NCBI RefSeq assembly: GCF_005490785.1
Contig: NZ_CP027295.1
Coordinates: 1,302,001-1,366,000 of the forward strand
Direction: 5' to 3'
Origin: Brachybacterium sp. SGAir0954
GTDB taxonomy: Bacteria > Actinomycetota > Actinomycetes > Actinomycetales > Dermabacteraceae
DNA length: 64,000 nucleotides
Positions 1 through 6,642 of the stretch are shown here, in pieces. The position numbers and the translations under genes are program-made. Below the pieces are notes generated by a model that was not told the DNA's origin, searched no databases, and was given only the letters and a program-made list of their open reading frames with translations. Position 1 is the stretch's first letter, and each line of letters begins with the position of its first letter.

Positions 1-32
1 CACGGCCCCGTCGGCGCCGGACCGCGCTGCAT
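1..32 (-). CDS. possible 5' end of the next gene (partial)
   Basis: An ATG on the minus strand at 32-30 opens a frame that stays open to the window edge (only about ten codons). It lies 39 bp beyond the holB stop in the same direction, so a further gene of that operon could begin here. No convincing Shine-Dalgarno sequence is visible and nothing can be said about the product. Nothing else is recognisable in 1-71. Confidence 0.2.
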   Translation of the reverse strand, partial: MQRGPAPTGP

Positions 33-71
33 GAGACGGAGGACGGCCGGCCGGTCGCCCTTGGCGGCGGA

Positions 72-1229
72 TCAGCGCAGCGAGACGGCGACGCGGGACA
101 GGAGCGCCTCGATCGCGAGCAGCGGCGGCACGTTCCCCGCGATCCGTGAGCGCGCGCCCTGGACCGCCTCGAGCAGACCGAGCGTGGTGTGCGCCGAGCC
201 GCCGGCCGCGGCGTGCTCGATCTCCGGCGCGACCTCGACGTTCACGAGATCGCTGCCGGACCCCAGCTGGCGCGTGAGCACGTCCCGCAGCACCGAGTGG
301 GCATCCAGCAGATAGCGGTCCAGCACGTCCCGCACGAGACGGGTCTGGCGGCGCTTCGCGTCCTCCTCGAGCTGGCGCAGCTGGCCGCGCAGCGCCGGCG
401 GGACCTTGCCGTCCTCGATGCCCGCCGAGCGCAGGAACCGCTCCTTCTCCTCGGTCGCGACGAGGTCCGCATGCTCCTTCGCCTCCGCGGTGGCACGGTC
501 CACGAGCGCCTGCGCGGCGAGCACCGCCTGGCCCGTCCCTCGCAGCCCCAGCAGGCTCCGTGCGGACTCCTCCCGCGCCGCGAGGGTGCCCTCCTGGGTC
601 GCGTAGCGCAGGGCGAGGCCGATGTGCCCCTGGGCGGCGCGGGCCGCGCGCACGGCGAGGTCCTCGGGGATGCCGTCCCGCCGCTGCAGCAGACCGGCGA
701 CGACCTCCGCGGAGGGGACGGTGAGGGTCACGAGCCGGCAGCGGGAGCGGATCGTGGGGGCGAGATCCTCCGCGGAGGGGGCGCACAGCATCCACACCGT
801 CGCCGGGGGCGGCTCCTCGATGGACTTCAGCAGCACGTTGAAGGTGCCCGCGCTCATGCGGTCGGCGTCCTCGACCACGATCACGCGGTGCCGCCCCGTC
901 GCGGGGGAGCGCTGCGCGGTCATGACGAGGGAGCGCACCTCCTCCTTCGCGATGGAGAGCTTGTCCGTCGCGACGACGGTGACGTCGGGGTGGGTGCCCG
1001 CGAGGACGGTGCGGCACGCGGTGCACTCCCCGCAGCCGACGCCCTGCTCGCACTGGAGCGCCGCGGCGAAGGCGCGCGCAGCCGTGGAGCGGCCGGAGCC
1101 GGGCGGTCCCGTCACGAGCCACGCCTGGGCGAGGGACGCCTGACCGGTGGCCGCGCGGTGGAACTGGGCGACGGCGGCCTCCTGGCCCACGACGTCCCGC
1201 CACACGGCGCCCACGGCCGGGGCGCTCAC
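72..1229 (-). CDS. holB: DNA polymerase III subunit delta' (clamp-loader subunit)
   Basis: This 385-residue protein is the delta' subunit of the clamp loader, which opens the beta sliding clamp during replication. The N-terminus has an AAA+ fold with a modified P-loop GPPGSGRST (residues 41-49) in which Arg replaces the Walker A Lys, as expected for a subunit that does not hydrolyse ATP. A four-cysteine zinc module follows (CEQGVGCGECTAC), and the sensor motif SRC occurs in TIRSRCRLV. The GTG start at 1229 is chosen because it overlaps the tmk stop (GTGA), so translation is probably coupled. The frame is open further upstream but that part is shadow sequence inside tmk. It is the last recognised gene of the Gfo-tmk-holB run. 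Confidence 0.93.
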   Translation of the reverse strand: MSAPAVGAVWRDVVGQEAAVAQFHRAATGQASLAQAWLVTGPPGSGRSTAARAFAAALQCEQGVGCGECTACRTVLAGTHPDVTVVATDKLSIAKEEVRSLVMTAQRSPATGRHRVIVVEDADRMSAGTFNVLLKSIEEPPPATVWMLCAPSAEDLAPTIRSRCRLVTLTVPSAEVVAGLLQRRDGIPEDLAVRAARAAQGHIGLALRYATQEGTLAAREESARSLLGLRGTGQAVLAAQALVDRATAEAKEHADLVATEEKERFLRSAGIEDGKVPPALRGQLRQLEEDAKRRQTRLVRDVLDRYLLDAHSVLRDVLTRQLGSGSDLVNVEVAPEIEHAAAGGSAHTTLGLLEAVQGARSRIAGNVPPLLAIEALLSRVAVSLR

Positions 1230-1957
1230 AGCTCGTCCCGGTGCTTCGCGGGGACGGGCTGCTCGAAGGTCGGCTCGAACAGCTGCAGCACGCCGGAGAC
1301 CTTCTCGAGCACCTGGGCGTGCACCTCCTCCTTGGGCAGTGCCGCGTCGATCACGGCGAAGCGGTCGGGATCGTCGGCCGCGAGCTGGAGGAACTGCTCG
1401 CGCACCGCCTCGTGGAACTCGAGGCCGGCCCGCTCGAGGCGGTCCATCTCCCCGGGCGCGCGCCGCTCCGCGAGCGCCGCGGGGGGCAGGTCCAGCAGGA
1501 TCGTGCGGTGCGGCAGCAGGCCGTCCACCGCCCACAGCGACAGGGCGGCGATCTCCCGGGCCTCCAGCTCGCGACCGGCCCCCTGGTAGGCGACGGAGGA
1601 GTCGAGGTACCGGTCGCCGAGGACGAGGCCGCCGCGCGCCAGGTGCGGGCGGACCCTCGAGGCGATGTGGTGGGCGCGGTCCGCGGCGTAGAGCAGGGCC
1701 TCCGCCCGCGGGTCCACGTCGTCCCCGTGCAGCACGAGCTCGCGGATCTGTGCGCCCAGCGGCGTGCCGCCGGGCTCACGGGTGGTGAGCACGAGGTCCT
1801 CGTCGACCATCCGGTCGTGGATGAGGTGGTCGCGCAGCATGGACATCTGCGTGGACTTGCCCGCGCCGTCGCCGCCCTCGAAGGAGATGAACACGCCGCG
1901 GCGCGGCGGCCGCGGGGCGGGGACGGTGAGGGCAGGGGGCAGGCCTCCGGGCATCAT
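1226..1957 (-). CDS. tmk: thymidylate kinase
   Basis: Thymidylate kinase phosphorylates dTMP to dTDP for DNA synthesis in the cytoplasm. The 243-residue protein has the P-loop GGDGAGKST (residues 28-36) after a proline-rich N-terminal tail, the substrate motif DRYLDSS, and an Arg-rich lid region. The length is slightly above the roughly 210 usual for the family, and the excess is the N-terminal tail. The ATGATG at 1957 gives two possible starts, and the first overlaps the stop of the oxidoreductase gene (ATGA). Linkage of tmk with holB downstream of topA is a common actinobacterial arrangement. Confidence 0.93.
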   Translation of the reverse strand: MMPGGLPPALTVPAPRPPRRGVFISFEGGDGAGKSTQMSMLRDHLIHDRMVDEDLVLTTREPGGTPLGAQIRELVLHGDDVDPRAEALLYAADRAHHIASRVRPHLARGGLVLGDRYLDSSVAYQGAGRELEAREIAALSLWAVDGLLPHRTILLDLPPAALAERRAPGEMDRLERAGLEFHEAVREQFLQLAADDPDRFAVIDAALPKEEVHAQVLEKVSGVLQLFEPTFEQPVPAKHRDEL

Positions 1958-3015
1958 CGGGCGGCCTCCCCGGGGTAGACGACGCCCAGCTCGGCGCGCA
2001 CCGCGTCGAGGGTGTTCATGACGGAGAGGGTGTCCGCCCAGCTCATGAGCGGGGACTCGAGATCCCCGGCGGTGATGCGGCGGGCGGCCTCCGCGATCTC
2101 GTAGGCCATGCCGTCCCCGCCGATCCCCGGCGCCTCGAAGGAGGCGCTGCGGCCGTCGAGCAGGGTCACGGTGAGCGTGGTGGGCGCGAAGAAGGCGCCC
2201 GCGAGGCGCGCCTGCCCCGCGGTGCCGCTGATCACGGCCTCGGTGGGCGTGCGGGCGCGCAGGGTGGTCCCCAGCCGGGCCCGGCCGCGCTCGCCGCGGG
2301 CGAGGATGCCGACGTATCCGTCGACGCCCGTGGGGGTGAGGTCGCCGCGCACGGCGAGGTCGGTGAGGTCGCCGAGCACCATCTGGGCGAAGGAGACGGG
2401 GTACACGCCGAGGTCGAGCAGCGCGCCGCCGCCCAGCTCGGGGTCGTTCATGCGGTGGGAGGGATCGGTGGGCATCGACTGCCCGTGATCGGCGGCGACC
2501 TCGATGATCTCGCCGAGCAGCTTGGACTCGAGCACCTGGTTCAGCACGTCGTAGTGCGGCAGGAAGCGCGCCCACATGGCCTCCATGGCGAAGACGCCGC
2601 GCTCCCGCGCGAGGTCCAGCAGCTCCGCGGCCTGGCCGGCGTTGAGCGTGAAGGCCTTCTCGACCACGACGGGGATCCCGGCCTCGAGCACGGGGCGCGC
2701 GAGCTCCGCGTGCTGGGCGTGCGGGGAGGCGACGTAGACCGCGTCGATGCCGCCCGCGGCGAGCATCTCCTCGACGCTCGTGAAGGCGCCGTCGGCCCGG
2801 TGCTCCGCGGCGAAGGCGCGGGCGCGCTCCGCGGAGCGCGAGACGACGGAGACCACCCGGGAGGCGGTCGCGCGGTGCGCGGTCTCCGTGAACTGGGTGC
2901 CGATGTGGCCGGGGGAGACGACACCCCAGCGCAGACCCGGCGCGGCCGCCGGCTCGGGGGTGCGGGGGGCGGGGAGCTCGAGCGGCTCCCCGGGCGTGTT
3001 CTCGCGCGAGCTCAT
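1954..3015 (-). CDS. Gfo/Idh/MocA-family NAD(P)-dependent oxidoreductase
   Basis: This 353-residue protein has an N-terminal Rossmann fold beginning LRWGVVSPGHIGTQF near residue 28, the family segment VYVASPHAQHAELA, and EKAF carrying the usual catalytic-region Lys. A C-terminal alpha/beta sheet domain includes the GGGALLDLGVYPV segment. Such enzymes oxidise or reduce sugars, inositols or related polyols; the substrate cannot be read from sequence. It follows a sugar ABC importer, which suggests sugar metabolism, but it has its own leaderless promoter and is translationally fused to tmk by an ATGA overlap. The ATG at 3015 sits 6 bp after a TAGATT hexamer. Confidence 0.85.
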   Translation of the reverse strand: MSSRENTPGEPLELPAPRTPEPAAAPGLRWGVVSPGHIGTQFTETAHRATASRVVSVVSRSAERARAFAAEHRADGAFTSVEEMLAAGGIDAVYVASPHAQHAELARPVLEAGIPVVVEKAFTLNAGQAAELLDLARERGVFAMEAMWARFLPHYDVLNQVLESKLLGEIIEVAADHGQSMPTDPSHRMNDPELGGGALLDLGVYPVSFAQMVLGDLTDLAVRGDLTPTGVDGYVGILARGERGRARLGTTLRARTPTEAVISGTAGQARLAGAFFAPTTLTVTLLDGRSASFEAPGIGGDGMAYEIAEAARRITAGDLESPLMSWADTLSVMNTLDAVRAELGVVYPGEAAR

Positions 3016-3021
3016 GCCCCT

Positions 3022-3027
3022 AATCTA
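3022..3027 (-). promoter_or_regulatory. -10 hexamer TAGATT for the Gfo-tmk-holB operon (leaderless)
   Basis: On the minus strand TAGATT is followed by 6 bp and then the ATG at 3015. This spacing puts the transcription start on or next to the start codon, so the mRNA would be leaderless. Transcription of tmk and holB probably depends on it. Confidence 0.6.
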
Positions 3028-3070
3028 CCGAGCCGTCCCGACGTCCGTGCGGGACGTGGGGACGGCTCGG
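3028..3070 (-). terminator. long hairpin ending the sugar ABC operon
   Basis: The arms 3028-3039 and 3059-3070 are perfectly complementary (12 bp). One G-G mismatch follows, then a further 6 bp (3041-3046 with 3052-3057) around a 5-nt loop. It lies just after the permease stop at 3093 and has no U-tract, as is usual in GC-rich actinobacteria. The outer arm directly abuts the -10 hexamer of the next gene. Confidence 0.75.
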
Positions 3071-3092
3071 TCCTGGGGAGGGGAGGCCCGGC

Positions 3093-3986
3093 TCAGCCCT
3101 TGACGGCGCCGGAGGTCATGCCCCGCACGAGGAAGCGCTGCAGGGAGAAGAACACGATCATCGGCACCACCATCGAGATGAAGGCGCCGGCGGTGAGCAG
3201 CTCCGTGCCCTGGCCCTGGGTGCCGAGCATCTGCTGGAGGTCCACGATGATCGTCTTGTTCGCCCCGCCGCCGATGAACAGCTTCGCGATGAGCAGGTCG
3301 TTCCAGACCCACAGGAACTGCAGGGTCGCGAACGCCGCGATCGCCGGGGAGGACATGGGCGCCACGAGCCGCCAGAAGGTCTGGAAGTGGCTCGCGCCGT
3401 CGATCTTCGCGCTCTCCACGACGGAGCCCGGCAGGGTCGCCATGTAGTTGCGCAGCGTGTAGACGGCGAGCGGCATGCCGAAGCCGGTGTGCAGCAGCCA
3501 CACCGCGACGAACTGGCCGTTGATGCCCAGGCCGCGCGGCCCCAGGAGGTCCAGCATCGGCTGGAAGGCCACCTGGATCGGCACCACCATGAGCGCGACG
3601 ATGACGATGAACAGGAGGTCCTTGCCGCGGAACTCCATGAAGGTGAACGCATAGGCGGCGAAGGCCGCGAACATGATCGGCAGCACCGTCGCCGGCACCG
3701 CGACCACGATCGAGTTCACGAGCGAGGTGCCCATGGAGGCGCTGCCGAGCACCTGGGCGTAGTTGTCGAGGGTCCACCCGCCCTGGGTGAGGGCGCTCCA
3801 CCAGCCGCTCGTGGCGGCGGCCTCGCGGGTGCGGAAGCTCGTCACGAGCAGGCCGAGGGTCGGCACCGTCCACAGCAGCGCGAGCAGCGGCATGACGATC
3901 ATCGCGAGCGGGGAGCGCCGACGGCCGTCGGCCATGGTGCCCCGGGTCGACGCCGTCGGGGCGGGGGTGCGGGTCGTCGCGCTCAT
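3093..3986 (-). CDS. carbohydrate ABC transporter permease (MalG type)
   Basis: This 297-residue inner-membrane permease of the CUT1 sugar-importer class has six predicted membrane segments. The cytoplasmic EAA loop that docks the ATPase reads ESAKIDGASHFQTFWRLVAP, close to the family consensus. It forms a heterodimer with the permease encoded immediately upstream; the ATG at 3986 overlaps that gene's stop (ATGA). No ATP-binding gene is present in the operon, so the transporter must use an ATPase encoded elsewhere, probably an MsiK-like shared subunit as known for actinobacterial CUT1 systems. Confidence 0.9.
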   Translation of the reverse strand: MSATTRTPAPTASTRGTMADGRRRSPLAMIVMPLLALLWTVPTLGLLVTSFRTREAAATSGWWSALTQGGWTLDNYAQVLGSASMGTSLVNSIVVAVPATVLPIMFAAFAAYAFTFMEFRGKDLLFIVIVALMVVPIQVAFQPMLDLLGPRGLGINGQFVAVWLLHTGFGMPLAVYTLRNYMATLPGSVVESAKIDGASHFQTFWRLVAPMSSPAIAAFATLQFLWVWNDLLIAKLFIGGGANKTIIVDLQQMLGTQGQGTELLTAGAFISMVVPMIVFFSLQRFLVRGMTSGAVKG

Positions 3987-5113
3987 CGTCCTGCCTCCTG
4001 GGCCCGGAAGCTGCGCACCTGGTACACGAGGATCGGCAGCACGAGGATCAGCAGCACGACCACGACAGCGGATGCCTGGCCCGCCTGCTGGTCCGTGAAC
4101 AGCTTGCGGAAGAACAGGTTCGCGATGACGTCCGTCGAGTACAGGCCGTTGGTCGTCACGTAGATGACGTCGAAGACCTTGAGCACGAGGATCAGCACGG
4201 TGATGAAGACCGCGAGCAGGGTCGCGCGCACCTGCGGGAAGATGATCTGCCAGAAGATCCGCGCCTCGCTCGCGCCGTCCATCCGGCCCGCCTCGATCGT
4301 GTCCTCGGGGACCGCCTTGATCGCGGAGCTGAGGAGCACCATCGCGAAGCCCGTCTGCAGCCAGATGAGGATCACCATGAGCAGCAGCGAGTTCAGCCGT
4401 GCCGTGTCGAGCTGGTACCACGGCTGCGGGTCCCCGCCGAGGGCGACGACGATCGCGTTGAGCAGTCCCGTCTGCTCGGTGCCGGGGGCGTTGTACGCGT
4501 AGACGAGGCCCCAGATGGTCGCCGCGCCCACGAAGCTGATCGCCATCGGCAGGAAGATCAGGGACTTCGTGATCTTCTCGCCCGTGGGGGAGAGCTTGTC
4601 CGCGAGCACCGCGACCCCGAGGCCCAGCGCCACGGTCGCGATCGGCACCACGATGATCCACAGCAGGTTGTTCAGCAGGGCGGACCAGAACTCCCCGCTG
4701 CCGAGCACGGCCGTGTAGTTCGACAGGCCCGCCCACTCCGTGGAGTCCGCGTTCGCGAAGGAGTAGACGACGGTCTGCAACGTCGGGTAGAGCAGCAGCA
4801 GGGCGATGAGGCTGAACCCTGGCAGCAGGAAGGCGTAGGGGATCACGCCCTCGGAGAAGCGGGAGGGGAGCCCCTCGACGCACATGTTGAGGAAGCGGAA
4901 GAACAGCACGGACCCGCCGATGCCGACCACGAGCCCCAGCAGCCCGATGACGACGCTCGAATTGCCGAACCACTGCGGGTAGTAGGCGAAGGCGAGGAAG
5001 ATGTTGCAGGCGAGCCACGCGGTGAGCACCATGCCCACCGCGCCGACCACGAGCCGCACGGGCCGGGCGGGGGAGCCGGCCCGCTCCTCGCGCGCTGCGA
5101 CGGCGGTGGTCAC
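3983..5113 (-). CDS. carbohydrate ABC transporter permease (MalF type)
   Basis: This 376-residue permease is the partner of the MalG-type subunit. The EAA loop EAGRMDGASEARIFWQIIFP lies in the C-terminal half. The protein has about eight membrane segments: two extra N-terminal helices (around residues 20-75) precede the usual six, an architecture also seen in alpha-glucoside-type AglF permeases. The GTG start at 5113 overlaps the stop of the binding-protein gene (GTGA). The open frame extends upstream to 5356 but would lie inside that gene. Confidence 0.9.
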   Translation of the reverse strand: MTTAVAAREERAGSPARPVRLVVGAVGMVLTAWLACNIFLAFAYYPQWFGNSSVVIGLLGLVVGIGGSVLFFRFLNMCVEGLPSRFSEGVIPYAFLLPGFSLIALLLLYPTLQTVVYSFANADSTEWAGLSNYTAVLGSGEFWSALLNNLLWIIVVPIATVALGLGVAVLADKLSPTGEKITKSLIFLPMAISFVGAATIWGLVYAYNAPGTEQTGLLNAIVVALGGDPQPWYQLDTARLNSLLLMVILIWLQTGFAMVLLSSAIKAVPEDTIEAGRMDGASEARIFWQIIFPQVRATLLAVFITVLILVLKVFDVIYVTTNGLYSTDVIANLFFRKLFTDQQAGQASAVVVVLLILVLPILVYQVRSFRAQEAGR

Positions 5114-6456
5114 TTCGGCCACCCCGCCTCGATCTCGTCGCACACCTGCTGCGAGTCCTTCGAGCCCTTGAGCCACTCGACCATGCCGGTCCAGAAGGAG
5201 CCGCCGCCCACCGCGCCCGGCATGACGTCGGAGCCGTCGTAGCGGAACACCTGCGCGCCGGAGGCGATCTCCGCGACCTGGCGGGTGATCTCGTCCGGGT
5301 ACTGCGAGGCGTCGAAGGTGGTGTGGGGGCTGAGCCAGCCGCCCGCCTGCGCCCACGGCCCGCCGAACTCCGGCGAGCTCAGGAACCTCATGAGCTTCAC
5401 GGAGTCGTCGTTGAGGGTGAACAGCGCCGCAAGGTCACCGCCGCCCAGGATCGGCTGGCCGTCGAAGCCGCCCTCCCAGGTGGGCATCGCGAAGACCCCC
5501 ACCTCGGAGTCGAGGTTCTTCTGCACGTCCTCCGGGAAGAAGCCCGTGACGAAGTTGCCCTGGCGCACGTACATGGCCTTCGGCGGGTCCTCGAACAGCG
5601 GCAGCGGGGCCTCGGAGAAGGGCGTGTTGAGGATCGTGTCGGTGCCGCCGAGCACGTTGCCCTCGCCCTTGAGCAGGTCTCCGAGGAGGTCGAAGACCTG
5701 CACGACCTTCTCGTCGTTGAAGGGCATGCGGTGGTAGATCCAGTCGTCGTAGACGTCCGGGCCGTGGACGCGGAGCATGAGCTCCTCGATCCAGTCGGTG
5801 CCCACCCAGCCGGTGGCCTGGTCCGCGGCCCAGCCGTCGGACCAGGGGGTGATGCCGTCGGCCTTGATCTCGTCCGCGATGCCGTACAGCTCCTGCATGG
5901 TCGCGGGCTCGGCGGAGTACCCGCCCTCCTCGTACGCGGCCTTCGGATACCAGATGAGGGACTTGCAGGCCATGCGCATGGGGGCGCCGTAGACGCGGCC
6001 CTGCAGCCGTGCCGAGTCGAGGAACCCGGGGATGAGGGTGCCGTCGAGCGCGTCGTAGTCGAGGTAGACGTCGATCGGGACCACCTTCCCGCCGCGCGCG
6101 AGGTCGAAGAGCCCGCCCGGCTGCGGGAACAGCGCGACGTCCGGGGCGTCGCCGGAGCCGGCGCGCTGGCGGATGGTGTTCGTGAAGTCCGTGTCCGCCG
6201 TGTACTGCACGGTGACCCCGGACTCCTTCTCGAAGTCCTCGAGGGAGGCGAGGAAGGCCTCCTGCTCCTGGCCGCCGAAGGCGCCGAGCACCGTCACGGT
6301 CCCGGAGCCGGGCACGTCGCCCTCGGTGTACTTCTCCGCCGTGGCGGTCGTGCCGCCGGAGGAGTCCGGGTTCTGGAGGCAGCCCGCGAGCCCTACGGCG
6401 GCGGCCGCGGTCGCGGCCCCCGTCATGGCCGCGCGCCGGCTGAGGCGTCGTTGCAT
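5110..6456 (-). CDS. extracellular solute-binding lipoprotein of a sugar ABC transporter
   Basis: This is the substrate receptor of the importer, about 448 residues. The N-terminus has a lipoprotein signal ending in the lipobox LAGC (Cys 26), preceded by SRRAAM, which resembles a twin-arginine motif. The mature part has the family-1 binding-protein layout starting GTVTVLGAFGGQEQEAFL. It resembles AglE-type alpha-glucoside receptors, so an alpha-glucoside substrate is plausible but unproven. Three consecutive start codons occur (GTG 6462, ATG 6459, ATG 6456). The AAGGAG ends at 6462, giving a 5-nt spacing only for 6456, which I chose. Confidence 0.9.
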   Translation of the reverse strand: MQRRLSRRAAMTGAATAAAAVGLAGCLQNPDSSGGTTATAEKYTEGDVPGSGTVTVLGAFGGQEQEAFLASLEDFEKESGVTVQYTADTDFTNTIRQRAGSGDAPDVALFPQPGGLFDLARGGKVVPIDVYLDYDALDGTLIPGFLDSARLQGRVYGAPMRMACKSLIWYPKAAYEEGGYSAEPATMQELYGIADEIKADGITPWSDGWAADQATGWVGTDWIEELMLRVHGPDVYDDWIYHRMPFNDEKVVQVFDLLGDLLKGEGNVLGGTDTILNTPFSEAPLPLFEDPPKAMYVRQGNFVTGFFPEDVQKNLDSEVGVFAMPTWEGGFDGQPILGGGDLAALFTLNDDSVKLMRFLSSPEFGGPWAQAGGWLSPHTTFDASQYPDEITRQVAEIASGAQVFRYDGSDVMPGAVGGGSFWTGMVEWLKGSKDSQQVCDEIEAGWPK

Positions 6457-6491
6457 CATCACTCCTTCATGGGAGGGCCGTCGGTGAGGTC

Positions 6492-6497
6492 ACTGTA
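6492..6497 (-). promoter_or_regulatory. candidate -10 (TACAGT) for the sugar ABC operon
   Basis: TACAGT on the minus strand lies about 35 bp before the start of the binding-protein gene. It would give a short leader that contains the AAGGAG ribosome site. No convincing -35 or sugar-repressor operator is visible. Confidence 0.35.
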
Positions 6498-6560
6498 ACC
6501 GTGCCCGCGCTCGGAAGAGGTCTCGGATCGGCGACGATCCCGCAGGTCGCACGGACGCAC

Positions 6561-6592
6561 GCAGGGCGCGGAGCCTCAGCTCCGCGCCCTGC
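6561..6592 (-). terminator. topA terminator hairpin
   Basis: A perfect 14-bp inverted repeat (6561-6574 with 6579-6592) surrounds a CTCA loop, 51 bp after the topA stop. There is no U-tract. It separates topA from the sugar ABC operon read in the same direction. Confidence 0.8.
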
Positions 6593-6642
6593 GCACCGGG
6601 GAGGCGGCGACCGACCGGTCGATCCTCACCCCACCCCCGCCG

